A stretch of 64,000 nt of DNA from Modicisalibacter xianhensis (GTDB lineage: Bacteria; Pseudomonadota; Gammaproteobacteria; Pseudomonadales; Halomonadaceae): contig NZ_FOPY01000008.1 of NCBI RefSeq assembly GCF_900113605.1, positions 1 through 64,000 of the forward strand. Reading direction: 5' to 3'. Shown here one piece after another: positions 1-13,173 of this stretch (the stretch's first letter is position 1; every line of letters starts with the position of its first letter). The translations under genes and the position numbers were made by a program. The notes under the pieces are model-generated. The model worked only from the letters and a program-made list of their open reading frames with translations, was not told where the DNA came from and did not search any database.

Positions 1-372
1 AACCAAGTCGTCGCTGCGGAAAGTCTGCAAGTGAAGAACCTGCTCAAGAACCGCTCACTGGCGAAAGCCATCAGCAACGTGGGTTGGCATCAGATCACGA
101 CGATGCTGGCGTACAAGGCGCAGTGGTACGGGCGTTCTTTTGTCCAGATCGACAAGTTCTACCCTTCGAGCAAGCGTTGCCACGCCTGTGGTCACCTTGC
201 CGACGCCATGCCGCTATCAGTCCGTCAATGGGACTGCCCCGCCTGCGGCACCCGTCACGACCGCGACGTGAACGCGGCGAAGAACATTCTCAAGGCAGGC
301 AAGGCGATTCTCGCCGGCGCTGACAAGCTGCGAGAGCACGAGAACACTACCGCGGGGCACGCGGGAGGTTAA
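1..372 (+). CDS. tnpB: TnpB (IS605/IS1341-type OrfB), C-terminal part
   Basis: This is the 3' part of an RNA-guided nuclease of the TnpB family; the reading frame is open from base 1, so the N-terminus lies outside the window. A zinc ribbon is visible (CHACG followed about 20 residues later by CPACG), then the RuvC-III segment RHDRDVNAAKNIL, whose aspartate completes the DED catalytic set known for the family. About 124 residues are present of a usual 370-420. The stop codon is followed directly by the typical right end of such elements. Whether the protein is intact, and whether a TnpA partner exists, cannot be judged from here. Confidence 0.9.
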   Translation, partial: NQVVAAESLQVKNLLKNRSLAKAISNVGWHQITTMLAYKAQWYGRSFVQIDKFYPSSKRCHACGHLADAMPLSVRQWDCPACGTRHDRDVNAAKNILKAGKAILAGADKLREHENTTAGHAGG

Positions 373-489
373 GCCTGTGGAGTCTGTGTCAGTCTCTGCG
401 GGTAATCCCAAGGAGCAACGGACAGTGAAGCAGGAACCTGGACGGCGACAACCAGGAATCCTCGTCTTTCAAGGCGAGGAGGATGTCAA
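1..489 (+). mobile_element. IS605-family element, right part
   Basis: The tnpB 3' end is followed by about 115 bases ending in a hairpin (459-466 pairs with 473-480, one T-G wobble, loop TTTCAA) and the tail GAGGATGTCAAG. This is the usual architecture of the subterminal right-end hairpin of IS605/IS1341-type elements. The exact boundary (486-490) is inferred from that resemblance. The left end is outside the window. Confidence 0.75.
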
Positions 490-505
490 GAAGATTATCT
501 ACGTC
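373..505 (+). ncRNA. putative omega RNA (reRNA) with guide
   Basis: TnpB proteins are known to use an RNA made from the 3' end of tnpB plus the right end of the element, with the guide read from the flanking DNA. Here the scaffold would cover the tnpB tail and 373-489, including the hairpin at 459-480. The guide would be the first 16 or so bases after the element, starting near 490. No transcription evidence is available; the call is by position and hairpin only. Confidence 0.35.
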
Positions 506-615
506 AGACTCGAAGAAAGCGACAATGACAGGCCTGAGCTTAACGGCCTTGGACAAAGCCGGCCACGCGACCGGGACGTACCAAATTACCGCTGCCGCAC
601 GGAAAAAGAGATGTC

Positions 616-1758
616 ATGGCTTCAAAGTTCCTTCTGTGGACCATTCGTGTACTGACGTTCTGCATAGCCCTGGTGAGCGTGCTGCCAGAGATCCCCAGCG
701 GTCAGTGGTGGGTCAGGTTGTGGGAGTTCCCACGGCTTCAGCTGGCTTGGGCGCTGCTCCTGCCCTTGGTGCTGCTTGCCGTGCACGCCTGGTGGAAACG
801 CCCACGGAAAGAGCATGCAGTGTGGTTGGGCATAATCCTCGCGGCGGGGATATGGCAGCTATCACATATCCTGCCGTTCACTCCGGTCTGGCAGCCCGAA
901 GTCCCCGACGCTGAAATTCACCCCAACAAGGCCGGGGTGACATTCAAGGTCATGACCGCGAATGTTACCTACACCAACGACCGCTACAGCGAGGTTTTGG
1001 AGTTGGTGCAGCATGAGGATCCAGACCTTGTGCTGATGCTCGAAATCAACAGCGAGTGGAACGAGGGGCTGGCACCATTGAATGAACGCTATGCTCATCG
1101 GATTGGAGAGGTCCGTGGCGAGGGGCTGGGGATGGTGCTCTGGTCGAAATTCCCGCTACTGAAAAAAGAGATCAAATACCTGGTCTCCGAGCGCCGTCCC
1201 TCGATCTTTACGACCCTGGATATACCAGGAATCGGGCCGGTCCGTTATGTCGGTATCCATCCTGTCCCGCCAGGGCTGCGTGACCGGATTGACCGTAACG
1301 ATCAAACCTCCGAACGTCGCGACAGCCGAGTCCGAGACGCGGAGTTGATGCTAGTCGCCCGTGAGGTTGAAAAGGACGCAGACAACCGCTGGATCGTCAC
1401 CGGGGACTTCAATGACGTGGCGTGGTCGGATACGACGCAACTGTTCTCTGAACTGACTGACCTGAAGGACCCACGCCGTGGCCGACGGTTGCTGACTACC
1501 TATCATGCACAGCGCCCCCTATGGAGATATCCCATCGACCACCTGTTTGTCTCCGATGGCTTCCATTTGGCCGACTTCGGCCGGCAACGGGTGTTCGGCT
1601 CCGATCACTTCGCCATTACCGCGACCCTGGCCGTCGCGAATAAGGACATGGCAAAGCCGCGAGCCTCTGATGAGGAAGAAGAGAGGGCGCAGGAAATGGT
1701 CGAAGAAGGATTCGAAGACGCTGCTGAGCACGAGGTTAGCTCGTCACCGCGAGATTGA
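616..1758 (+). CDS. membrane-anchored endonuclease/exonuclease/phosphatase family protein
   Basis: The 380-residue product has three hydrophobic stretches in the first 95 residues (about 5-23, 36-55 and 65-82), then an EEP-fold domain (about 108-345). Family motifs are visible: DLVLMLEIN supplies the metal-binding Glu, GDFND the catalytic Asp/Asn, and SDHFAI is the terminal SDH motif. This is the arrangement of the YafD-like membrane EEP proteins. The substrate (nucleic acid, phosphoinositide or other phosphodiester) cannot be told. The C-terminal 35 residues are acidic and low in complexity. An AGAG-type ribosome site precedes the ATG. The gene sits between an IS right end and a toxin remnant, so it may lie in a small exchanged segment. 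Confidence 0.8.
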   Translation: MASKFLLWTIRVLTFCIALVSVLPEIPSGQWWVRLWEFPRLQLAWALLLPLVLLAVHAWWKRPRKEHAVWLGIILAAGIWQLSHILPFTPVWQPEVPDAEIHPNKAGVTFKVMTANVTYTNDRYSEVLELVQHEDPDLVLMLEINSEWNEGLAPLNERYAHRIGEVRGEGLGMVLWSKFPLLKKEIKYLVSERRPSIFTTLDIPGIGPVRYVGIHPVPPGLRDRIDRNDQTSERRDSRVRDAELMLVAREVEKDADNRWIVTGDFNDVAWSDTTQLFSELTDLKDPRRGRRLLTTYHAQRPLWRYPIDHLFVSDGFHLADFGRQRVFGSDHFAITATLAVANKDMAKPRASDEEEERAQEMVEEGFEDAAEHEVSSSPRD

Positions 1759-1782
1759 AGCGGTTAGACGGCGAAGGCTGCA

Positions 1783-1860
1783 TTGCTTTATATACAGGTT
1801 TATCAAGTGCTCGAAGACGAGCGCGTGATTAAAGTTCTCCGACTATGGAGCCAGGAATAA
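1783..1860 (+). pseudogene. YoeB/Txe toxin remnant (C-terminus only)
   Basis: In the frame ending with TAA at 1858-1860 the sequence reads VYQVLEDERVIKVLRLWSQE. This closely matches the C-terminus of the intact YoeB-like toxin at 6926-7189 (VYQVLEEERVVKVLRLWSRYE). An in-frame TAG at 1765-1767 and loss of similarity upstream show that only about 20-25 codons remain. No antitoxin gene is left. It is a relic of a second, diverged YefM-YoeB locus. Confidence 0.75.
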
Positions 1861-1917
1861 TAGCCGACACGCCTACAGGTCTGTCGAGTCGTGCCGACTA
1901 TCGACGGAAAGCCAGCG

Positions 1918-3183
1918 CTACACCTTGCTGACGATCAGCGCGGCATTGACCCCGCCAAAGCCAAAACCGTTGCACAGCACATGCTGTGTCGAGTGTTCGC
2001 GTGCCGACTCCGAGACGAAGTCCAGGTCCTGAATATCCTCATCGACGTTTTCCAGATTCAGGGTCGGTGGCAGCCGGTCGTGCATGGTCGCCAGGGCGGA
2101 GAAGATGCTCTCCACGCCGCCGGCGGCACCGAGCATATGGCCGGTGGCCGACTTGGTTGCGGAAATCGGAATGCCGGCGAGGGCGTCGCCAAAGGCATTG
2201 CGCAGGGCGGCGATCTCGGCCCGGTCGCCGACTGGCGTCGAGGTGGCGTGGGCATTGATATGATCGATTGCCTCGGGAGAGAGCCCTGCCATCTTCAGCG
2301 CTGCGCGGATGGCCGCCGCGGCTCCTGAGCCGTCTTCCGGGCCGGCGGTGATGTGATAGGCATCGGCGCTGGTGCCATAGCCACTTAGCACCGCCAGGGG
2401 CGTTGCCCCGCGTGCCTCGGCATGGGCCAGGGTTTCGATCACCAGCAGCCCTGCGCCTTCGCCCATGACGAAGCCGTTGCGAGCCTGATCGAAAGGGCGC
2501 GATGCCTTGGTGGGGTCGTCCTGTTCGGTGGAGAGCGCCTTCATGGCGTGAAAGCCGGCCAGCGACAGCGGGTCGATACAGGCCTCGGCGCCACCCACCA
2601 GCGCCACATCGGCTTCGCCACTACGTATCAGGCGCATGCCATCGCCGATAGCCTGAACACCCGCCGCACAGGCGGTTACCGGGCAGCCCAGCGGCCCGCG
2701 AAAGCCATAGCGAATCGACACATTGCCTGCCGCCAGGTTGGCCAGGAAAGCCGGCACGGTGAACGGCGAGAGCCTGCGGTGGCCGCGCGTCGACAGGGTG
2801 TTCTGCGCCTGGGTGATGGTAGGAAAGCCGCCGATGCCGGAACCGACAATGGTCGCGGTGGCCAGACGTTCCGCATCGCTGGTCGGAAACCAGTCGGCCT
2901 GGGTCAGCGCCTCTTCGGCGGCGGCCATGGTGTAGAGACTGAACAGTTCCAGCTTGCGCCGCTCCTTGGCATCGAGCACACGGTCCGGGTCGAGGCCGGC
3001 CTCGGGGTCGTCGGCGATGTCGGGCACTGACCCCGCGACCTTGATCGGCAGGTCACCGGTATCGAAACGAGTGATCGGGGAAATGCCCGAGCGGCCGGCA
3101 AGAAGGCGCTCCCAGCTCGCCTTGACGCAACAACCGAGGGGACTGATCATGCCCATGCCAGTGATGACGAGCGGTGATTGCAT
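1918..3183 (-). CDS. fabF: beta-ketoacyl-ACP synthase, FabF type
   Basis: A 421-residue condensing enzyme that joins malonyl-ACP to an acyl chain in fatty acid elongation. The Cys-His-His triad of the KAS II family is visible: Cys172 in TACAAG, His312 in HATST and His349 in TGHML, with a glycine-rich GFGFGGVNA end. The start at 3183 is chosen because the conserved N-terminus (MQSPLVITGMGMISPLG) begins there and AGGAAACC lies just upstream; the frame stays open to 3576 without family similarity. The gene stands alone, not in a fab operon, and is divergent from a TetR regulator. It is therefore probably an accessory KAS whose expression that regulator controls (inference). Confidence 0.9.
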   Translation of the reverse strand: MQSPLVITGMGMISPLGCCVKASWERLLAGRSGISPITRFDTGDLPIKVAGSVPDIADDPEAGLDPDRVLDAKERRKLELFSLYTMAAAEEALTQADWFPTSDAERLATATIVGSGIGGFPTITQAQNTLSTRGHRRLSPFTVPAFLANLAAGNVSIRYGFRGPLGCPVTACAAGVQAIGDGMRLIRSGEADVALVGGAEACIDPLSLAGFHAMKALSTEQDDPTKASRPFDQARNGFVMGEGAGLLVIETLAHAEARGATPLAVLSGYGTSADAYHITAGPEDGSGAAAAIRAALKMAGLSPEAIDHINAHATSTPVGDRAEIAALRNAFGDALAGIPISATKSATGHMLGAAGGVESIFSALATMHDRLPPTLNLENVDEDIQDLDFVSESAREHSTQHVLCNGFGFGGVNAALIVSKV

Positions 3184-3273
3184 GGTGGTTTCCTGAACGA
3201 CTTGGGATCGTGCCACGCTAGCACCCGGCTTTATATGATCAAGGTAATATTCAGCGTGGGAGTGTGAATCGCC

Positions 3274-3924
3274 ATGCCCTACTCGACGAACCACAAGGCC
3301 AGATCGCGGGAGCGCATTCTCAAGTCCGCTATCGAGCTGTTCAGTCGTAAAGGCTTCGAGAAAGTCTCCATTGGCCAGATCATGAAGCTGGCCAAGATGA
3401 CCCATGGTGCCTTCTACGCGCACTTCGCCTCGAAGGAAGCGCTCTACCATGCCTCGGTACAGGAAACCCTGGAGAGCAGCCGTGCAGCCAGGCTGGTGAA
3501 AGGGCCCTTGTCGGTAAAACACCTGACGGAGCTGGTATCCAATTGCTGGAACCTTCAGGAGCTGGAACGCAAGCACAAGCCGGGACCGGAGACGGTGTTG
3601 TTCAACGAGATTGGCAACGAGAATGCCGAGATCCGTACGCTGTTCGAAGCCTCTTATCTTCGCATGAAGAAGATGCTGGAAACCCGCCTCATCGCCCTGA
3701 GCCGCCTCAAGAAGCTACCCTTCGAGCCCGACCGCGACGTCATCGCCGATAAATCCCGTGTCATTCTCGCCTCGCTGGTCGGCGCCGTCGCCATCGCCAA
3801 GAGCCTGCCCGGTGAACTGGAGCGACAGCACATCCTCAATGCCGCTCAGCGCAATATTCTGCGGATGCTTGGCGTCAATGAAAGCGAACTGGAAAGCATG
3901 CTGGGCGACGTGGGCCAGGCCTAG
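3274..3924 (+). CDS. TetR family transcriptional regulator
   Basis: The 216-residue protein has an N-terminal TetR helix-turn-helix (about residues 9-55, with SIGQIMKLAKMTHGAFYAHF followed by SKEALY) and a variable ligand-binding C-terminal half. It is divergent from the FabF-like synthase, with only 90 bases between starts. That gap holds an inverted repeat ATTCA/TGAAT (3249-3253 and 3265-3269) that could be its operator. Control of the neighbouring ketosynthase in response to an acyl compound is a guess from position. Confidence 0.85.
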   Translation: MPYSTNHKARSRERILKSAIELFSRKGFEKVSIGQIMKLAKMTHGAFYAHFASKEALYHASVQETLESSRAARLVKGPLSVKHLTELVSNCWNLQELERKHKPGPETVLFNEIGNENAEIRTLFEASYLRMKKMLETRLIALSRLKKLPFEPDRDVIADKSRVILASLVGAVAIAKSLPGELERQHILNAAQRNILRMLGVNESELESMLGDVGQA

Positions 3925-4223
3925 GGCGCAGGGCAACCTCTTCGATTACTGAGCTCAGGGGAAACGGCATCCCCGTGGTCTCCATCAGCGTCTAAATCAG
4001 ACACTTTTGAGCAAGCTGTTCGCAGCCTAGGTGGTTGCTCTATAGGCTTTTCCTATCACGCCTAAAGCTTCTCTCTTCTTGACGGAGTTGTGCCTGAAAC
4101 CTTCACTGTTATTTGAGGGTGTACAGGAATTTCCAAGCCGCCAGCATGGGCCTGAGGGTAGTCCGTCACTTCCTTCTTCGGATATTCCTGCGGGCCACAA
4201 TCTAGTCGAGGAGAATAACTACG
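3925..4223 (+). promoter_or_regulatory. katG upstream region with OxyR-like half site
   Basis: No gene was seen here. The module ATAG-N7-CTAT at 4042-4056 is a perfect copy of one half of the OxyR consensus (two such modules 7 bases apart), with a weaker second half downstream. A TTGACG hexamer at 4079-4084 could be the -35 box, which would place the site where OxyR contacts polymerase. A GAGGAG ribosome site at about 4208-4213 precedes the katG ATG. Assignment to OxyR is inferred from motif and gene identity. Confidence 0.45.
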
Positions 4224-6422
<2,199 letters not shown>

Positions 6423-6464
6423 GGGTTAGACCCGTAGCGCGAGAAGCCTCTCGCTGATGGAACG

Positions 6465-6499
6465 AACCCCGAAGGCTGGATTCAGCCTTCGGGGTTTTT
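6465..6499 (+). terminator. rho-independent terminator of katG
   Basis: A perfect 14-bp stem (6465-6478 with 6483-6496), loop GATT, and a T-run at 6495-6499 form a textbook intrinsic terminator. Confidence 0.92.
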
Positions 6500-6628
6500 C
6501 ATTTTGCAGATCTCAAGAAAGAGGAATTGCTCAGTACCGCCTAATGCTAATGTTTGCGTTGTTCTTAACGTTACGGCTGGTTACCAAAGTCGCCGCTGTA
6601 CTTCGGAGATATACAAAACGTTCGTCTT

Positions 6629-6651
6629 GGCGTACGTACCAATGGGCGTAC
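6629..6651 (+). promoter_or_regulatory. possible YefM operator repeats
   Basis: GGCGTAC occurs at 6629-6635 and again at 6645-6651, 16 bases apart, with overlapping GTAC cores, about 40 bases before yefM. YefM-type antitoxins are known to bind GTAC-centred palindromes, so autoregulation here is plausible. The call rests on spacing and core only. Confidence 0.35.
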
Positions 6652-6686
6652 ACTTGATTGAAGTTTGAACACGCAAGAGGCTCGTC

Positions 6687-6929
6687 ATGAGGGGAGTCAC
6701 AGCAACTGAGGCGCGCAGTAACCTTTGTCGGTTGATTGACGAGACCGCCGAGTCCCATCAACTCATCGTCATCATGGGTAAGCGGAACAAAGCTGTTTTG
6801 GTATCCGAGGAAGACTGGTCGGCTATTCAGGAGACACTTTACCTGCTCTCCGTACCGGGGATGCGCGAATCTATTCGTGAAGGGATGGACACCTCCGTGG
6901 ATGAGTGTAATGAGGAGCTGGATTGGTGA
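6687..6929 (+). CDS. yefM: YefM/Phd family antitoxin
   Basis: An 80-residue protein with the Phd/YefM N-terminal DNA-binding fold (GVTATEARSNLCRLIDE, then a strand LIVIMGKRNKAVLVSEEDW) and an acidic C-terminal tail (about 55-80) of the kind that wraps the toxin. Its stop overlaps the toxin start. It should neutralise the YoeB-like toxin and repress the operon. Confidence 0.9.
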   Translation: MRGVTATEARSNLCRLIDETAESHQLIVIMGKRNKAVLVSEEDWSAIQETLYLLSVPGMRESIREGMDTSVDECNEELDW

Positions 6930-7189
6930 CATGGAAGTTGGTTTACACCAAGCAAGCCCAGAAAGATGCAAAAAAGCTGGCCTTCAGCGGCCTCAAACCC
7001 AAAGCCCAGGAATTGTTGGCGTTGATTTCAGAAGACCCTTACCGCAAGCCGCCTCCGTTTGAGAAGCTTATTGGTGATCTTGCGGGGACCTATTCACGCC
7101 GCATCAATATTCAGCGTCGTCTGGTCTACCAAGTGCTCGAAGAGGAGCGGGTGGTGAAAGTCCTCAGGCTTTGGAGCCGCTACGAATAA
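6926..7189 (+). CDS. yoeB: YoeB/Txe family mRNA interferase toxin
   Basis: An 87-residue RelE-superfamily toxin that, in known members, cuts mRNA in the ribosomal A site. The C-terminal YSRRINIQRRLVYQV and LRLWSRYE segments are diagnostic, with the conserved Arg and His/Tyr region near the end. The GTG at 6926 is chosen as start because GTGA overlaps the antitoxin stop by four bases, typical of translational coupling; a TTG at 6923 is the alternative. A broken copy of a relative lies at 1783-1860. Confidence 0.88.
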   Translation: MTWKLVYTKQAQKDAKKLAFSGLKPKAQELLALISEDPYRKPPPFEKLIGDLAGTYSRRINIQRRLVYQVLEEERVVKVLRLWSRYE

Positions 7190-7352
7190 TGCCTGACCAG
7201 CCTCTATTGCCGGACAATTTTTCCGCCGTCATGCGGTGCCTGAATTGCCGCAAAGATTTGTGTTAAATCTCTTTCAGCAAAGAGTCATGACCGTGACGCT
7301 CAAAGCCCTCGAGCTAGTTCTTGACCCGGGGCTTTTCGTTTCCGCTACGTAC

Positions 7353-8252
7353 TTATTTAGTCGCCAGCGCCACACCCACCTTTGAGCGGTTCGGTCGCCC
7401 AATCGCTTGGGTGATCCAGGTGCCGGTTCCCGCCAGCTTGTCCAGATCGATCCCCGTCTCGATTTCCAGCCCATCCAGCAGATACACCACGTCTTCACTG
7501 GCCACGTTGCCGGAGGCGCCCTTGGCGTAGGGGCAGCCGCCGAGACCGGCGACGGAGCTGTCCACCACGCTGATGCCTTCTTCCAGCACGGCGTAGAGAT
7601 TGGCCAGCGCCTGGCCGTAGGTATCGTGGAAATGGGCAGCGAGTTTGTCCATGGGAATGTCTCGGCTCACAGCCTCGATCATGCGCTTGGCCTTGAGCGG
7701 GGTGCCGGTGCCGATGGTGTCGCCGAGCGACACCTCATAGCAGCCCATCTGATACAGCGCCTTCGAGACCTCGGCGACCTTGGCCGGGTCAATCTCGCCT
7801 TCGTAAGGACAGCCGAGCACGCAGGAGACGTAGCCGCGCACGCGCACGTTGGCCTGCTTGGCGCGTTCCAGTACCGGTTCGAAGCGTTGCAGTGATTCTG
7901 CGATCGAGCAGTTGATGTTCTTCTGCGAGAAGGCCTCAGAGGCGGCGCCGAACACGGCGACTTCCTCGACGCCGCATTCCAATGCGGCTTCCAGCCCCTT
8001 GAGGTTGGGGGTGAGGGCGGAGTAGACCACGCCGGGGCGACGGGTGAGGCTGGTCATCACTTCGCGGTGATCGGCCATCTGCGGCACCCACTTGGGCGAG
8101 ACGAAGCTGGCGGCTTCGATATGCCGGATGCCTGACGCGCCGAGGCGGTCGATCAGTTCCAGCTTGGTGGCGGTGCTGATCGGCTCGGGTTCGTTCTGCA
8201 GGCCGTCGCGGGGGCCGACCTCGACCAGGCGGACTTGCTTAGGAAATGCCAT
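7353..8252 (-). CDS. liuE: hydroxymethylglutaryl-CoA lyase
   Basis: Last step of leucine degradation: HMG-CoA is split to acetoacetate and acetyl-CoA. The 299-residue DRE-TIM enzyme shows the N-terminal [11 protein letters not shown] motif (substrate and metal binding), [12 protein letters not shown] with metal-binding His residues, and the active-site Cys240 in [12 protein letters not shown]. It is the last gene of the liu operon. A 180-base gap to liuD holds a long palindromic repeat. No signal peptide; cytoplasmic. Confidence 0.95.
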   Translation of the reverse strand: MAFPKQVRLVEVGPRDGLQNEPEPISTATKLELIDRLGASGIRHIEAASFVSPKWVPQMADHREVMTSLTRRPGVVYSALTPNLKGLEAALECGVEEVAVFGAASEAFSQKNINCSIAESLQRFEPVLERAKQANVRVRGYVSCVLGCPYEGEIDPAKVAEVSKALYQMGCYEVSLGDTIGTGTPLKAKRMIEAVSRDIPMDKLAAHFHDTYGQALANLYAVLEEGISVVDSSVAGLGGCPYAKGASGNVASEDVVYLLDGLEIETGIDLDKLAGTGTWITQAIGRPNRSKVGVALATK

Positions 8253-8309
8253 CCCATTTACTCCGGTTGTCTCCGCTCAACTGATCCTGTCAACGCGGCT
8301 TGTCCGTCG

Positions 8310-8392
8310 ACAGGGCTATGCGGAGGCGCTGTAAATCCTTCCTTGGACGCTACATTTGCCATCCCTGGCAAATGACCTCCGCTTCGCCCTGT
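8310..8392. repeat. nested palindromic intergenic repeat, copy 1
   Basis: Three nested perfect arms share one axis: ACAGGGC/GCCCTGT (8310-8316, 8386-8392), GCGGAGG/CCTCCGC (8320-8326, 8376-8382) and CATTTGCC/GGCAAATG (8353-8360, 8367-8374). The left side carries an unpaired segment GCTGTAAATCCTTCCTTGG. The same segment and layout recur at 11370-11510, so this is a dispersed REP-like element between liuD and liuE rather than a simple terminator. Confidence 0.7.
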
Positions 8393-8434
8393 CCCCGGCG
8401 CCGCTAACCTTGGCGCTCTCAGTTTCGCTTCAGC

Positions 8435-10488
<2,054 letters not shown>

Positions 10489-10492
<4 letters not shown>

Positions 10493-11322
10493 GCACCCGG
10501 CTCCTTGTCGTTGTCTTGTTGGGGCTTCCAGGCGGGCGGGCGCTTGTCGAAGAACGCGCCCAGGCCTTCCTGGCCCTCTGCACTGACGCGCAGCTTGCTG
10601 ATGACCTGGCAGCAGCGTTCTCGGGTCGCGTCGCTGTCGGGGGCGCGGGCCACCTCGGCGAGCAGGGCCTTGGTGGCGCGGCTGGCCTGGGGCGAGGCGT
10701 CGAGCAGGGTGTTCACGTATACCGCGACGCGCTCGTCGATTTCCTGCTTGCCGGTGACTTCGTGGACCAGCCCCAGCGTCTGGGCGGTGGTCACGTCCAT
10801 GACCTCGGCAGTCAGCGCGTAGCGGCGCATCTGGCGGCTGCCGATGGCACGCTGTACGTAGGGGCTGATGACCGCCGGTGACAGGCCGATCCTGACCTCG
10901 GAGAGGCAGAAGCGCGCCGCCTCGGAGGCGATGACCAGGTCGCAGCACGCCGCGAGCCCGACGGCACCGCCGTAGGCTGCGCCCTGCACGCGACACACGG
11001 TCGGGCAGGGCAGGGTGTCGAGGCAATGCATCAGGCGCGACAGCTCGCGGGAGTCATCGAGGTTGGCATCGACGCTGTACTCGACCATGCGCTTCATCCA
11101 GTTCAGGTCGGCCCCGGCGGAGAAGTGTTTGCCTTCCGAGCCCAGCACCACCACACGCACCTCGCCTTGCTCGGCCAATTCGTGCAGGCGTTCGAGATGG
11201 CGGTTGAGCTCGGCAATCAGGGCATCGTCGAAGGCGTTGTGCACGTCGGGGCGCGCCAGGGTCAGCCAGGCGACGCCGCGCTCGTCGATGTTCAGCTTGG
11301 AATAACTTGATGTATCAGCCAT
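10489..11322 (-). CDS. liuC: methylglutaconyl-CoA hydratase (enoyl-CoA hydratase family)
   Basis: A 277-residue crotonase-fold enzyme that hydrates 3-methylglutaconyl-CoA to HMG-CoA. Oxyanion-hole segments are visible (GKHFSAGADLNWM and VQGAAYGGAVGL), with the acidic SEVRIGLSPAVISPYV region following. The start at 11322 (MADTSSYSK) is preferred because GGAAGAGAG precedes it; an ATG nine codons upstream is possible. Placement between liuB and liuD fixes the role. Its stop overlaps the liuD start by four bases. Confidence 0.92.
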
Positions 11323-11369
11323 GTTTGTCTCTCTTCCGGCTAGTCCCACTCACAGCGCGCGGCTTACCC

Positions 11370-11510
11370 GGGAACATGAACCGCGAAGACGCTGTAAATC
11401 CTCCCTTGGACGCTCCATTTTTCATCTGACCGCCATGGATGGCGGAAATGCCGGAATAGAAAGGATCATTTTCCGGCCCTGAAAAATGAGCTTCGCTTGT
11501 TCCTGTTCCC
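11370..11510. repeat. nested palindromic intergenic repeat, copy 2
   Basis: This relative of the 8310-8392 element lies between liuB and liuC. Arms are GGGAACA/TGTTCCC (11370-11376, 11504-11510), GCGAAG/CTTCGC (11383-11388, 11491-11496), CATTTTTCA/TGAAAAATG (11416-11424, 11480-11488) and an inner CCGCC/GGCGG hairpin (11430-11434, 11441-11445). The shared core GCTGTAAATCCTCCCTTGG is at about 11391-11409. Arm sequences differ between copies while pairing is kept, which indicates selection on structure. Confidence 0.7.
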
Positions 11511-11553
11511 GGTGCCGCTCACGTAGGCCTTGCTTTCGGGCCTTATGGGCCGG

Positions 11554-13161
11554 TCACATCCGGAATACGCCGAAGCGCGTCTCTTCCACGTCTGCATTCA
11601 TTGCCGCTTCCAGCGCCAGCCCCAGCACGTCACGGGTCTGCAGCGGGTCGATCACGCCGTCGTCCCACAACCGGGCGCTGGCATAGTACGGGTGGCCCTG
11701 ACGCTCGTACTGCTCGCGGATCGGGGCCTTGAAGGCGGCTTCGTCGTCGGCGCTCCACTCGCTGCCGTCGCGTTCGTACTGGTCGCGCTTGACCTGGGCC
11801 AGCACGTTGGAGGCCTGGTCGCCGCCCATCACCGAGATTCGCGCGTTGGGCCACATGAACAGCAGATTGGGGTCGTAGGCGCGACCGCACATGCCGTAGT
11901 TGCCGGCACCGAAGCTGCCACCGATCAGTACCGTGAACTTGGGCACCTTGGCGCAGGCCACCGCGGTGACCAGCTTGGCGCCGTGCTTGGCAATACCCTC
12001 CTGTTCGTACTTCGAGCCGACCATGAAGCCAGTGATGTTCTGCAAAAACACCAGCGGAATCTTGCGCTGGGCGCACAGCTCGATGAAATGCGCGCCCTTG
12101 ACCGCGGACTCCGAAAACAACACGCCGTTGTTGGCGACGATGCCCACCGGGTGGCCGTGCAGGTGCGCGAAGCCGGTGACCAGCGTGTCGCCGTAGTAGC
12201 GCTTGAACTCATCGAAGTCTGAGTCGTCGACCAGCCGGGCGATGATCTCGCGCACGTCATAGGGCTTCTTGAGGTCGGTGCCGACGATGCCGTAGATCTC
12301 GCGCGGGTCGAGGCGCGGCGGCTTGGATTCCTTCATCGCTGGCTGGCCGCGCTTCTGCCAGTTGAGGCGCGACACGGCGCGACGCGCCAGTTGTAGGGCA
12401 TGGGCGTCGTTGTCGGCATAGTGGTCGGCCACGCCGCTGACCTTGGCATGCACGTCGGCGCCGCCCAGGTCCTCGGCGCTGATCGTCTCGCCGGTGGCGG
12501 CCTTCACCAACGGCGGGCCACCCAAGAAGATGGTGCCCTGGTTGCGCACGATGATCGATTCGTCGGCCATGGCCGGCACGTAGGCGCCGCCGGCGGTGCA
12601 CGAGCCCATCACCACGGCGATCTGCGGGATGCCTTCGGCGGAGAGGGTGGCCTGGTTGTAGAAGATACGCCCGAAGTGGTCGCGGTCGGGGAACACCTCG
12701 TCCTGGTGGGGCAGGTGGGCGCCGCCCGAGTCGACCAGGTAGATGCACGGCAGGCGATGCTTGCGGGCAATCTCCTGGGCGCGTAGGTGCTTCTTCACCG
12801 TGAGCGGAAAGTAGGTGCCGCCCTTGACCGTGGCGTCGTTAGCGACGATCACGCACTCGACGCCGCTCACCCGACCGATACCTGCCACCACGCCGGCGGC
12901 GGGCACCTCGGTGCCGTAGACCTCATGGGCGGCCAGCGCGCCGATCTCGAGAAAAGGTGCACCCTCGTCGAGCAGGTGGTCGATGCGGTCGCGCACGAAC
13001 AGCTTGCCGCGCGATTCGTGGCGTTCGCGGGCCTTGTCGCCGCCGCCCCGGGCAATGCTCGCGGTCAGCGTGTGCAGCCGCTCGACCTCGGCGCGCATCG
13101 CCGCCTCGTTGGCCTGGAAGGCCTCGGTGCGCGGATTGATCTGGGTCGTCAGAATAGCCAT
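11554..13161 (-). CDS. liuB: 3-methylcrotonyl-CoA carboxylase, carboxyltransferase beta subunit
   Basis: A 535-residue acyl-CoA carboxyltransferase that transfers CO2 from LiuD-biotin to 3-methylcrotonyl-CoA. Both crotonase-like halves are present: the N-terminal CoA-binding half ([29 protein letters not shown]) and the C-terminal half ([31 protein letters not shown]), at normal family length. It starts 12 bases after liuA and is translated in the same operon. Confidence 0.96.
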   Translation of the reverse strand: MAILTTQINPRTEAFQANEAAMRAEVERLHTLTASIARGGGDKARERHESRGKLFVRDRIDHLLDEGAPFLEIGALAAHEVYGTEVPAAGVVAGIGRVSGVECVIVANDATVKGGTYFPLTVKKHLRAQEIARKHRLPCIYLVDSGGAHLPHQDEVFPDRDHFGRIFYNQATLSAEGIPQIAVVMGSCTAGGAYVPAMADESIIVRNQGTIFLGGPPLVKAATGETISAEDLGGADVHAKVSGVADHYADNDAHALQLARRAVSRLNWQKRGQPAMKESKPPRLDPREIYGIVGTDLKKPYDVREIIARLVDDSDFDEFKRYYGDTLVTGFAHLHGHPVGIVANNGVLFSESAVKGAHFIELCAQRKIPLVFLQNITGFMVGSKYEQEGIAKHGAKLVTAVACAKVPKFTVLIGGSFGAGNYGMCGRAYDPNLLFMWPNARISVMGGDQASNVLAQVKRDQYERDGSEWSADDEAAFKAPIREQYERQGHPYYASARLWDDGVIDPLQTRDVLGLALEAAMNADVEETRFGVFRM

Positions 13162-13173
13162 GTGTCGTCGCCC

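Noticed and set aside
3184-3576. N-terminal extension of the FabF-like protein
   Set aside because: The frame is open, but family similarity begins at 3183 with a good ribosome site, and the extension runs through the TetR promoter and gene start.
7302-7335. AAAGCCC/GGGCTTT arms as a terminator of the liu operon
   Set aside because: Loop of 20 bases and no T-run in the right direction; too weak to list.
10493-11026. Upstream extension of the liuD frame
   Set aside because: The added part is Arg/Pro-rich shadow of liuC; the biotin carboxylase start and the ATGA overlap fix the start at 10492.
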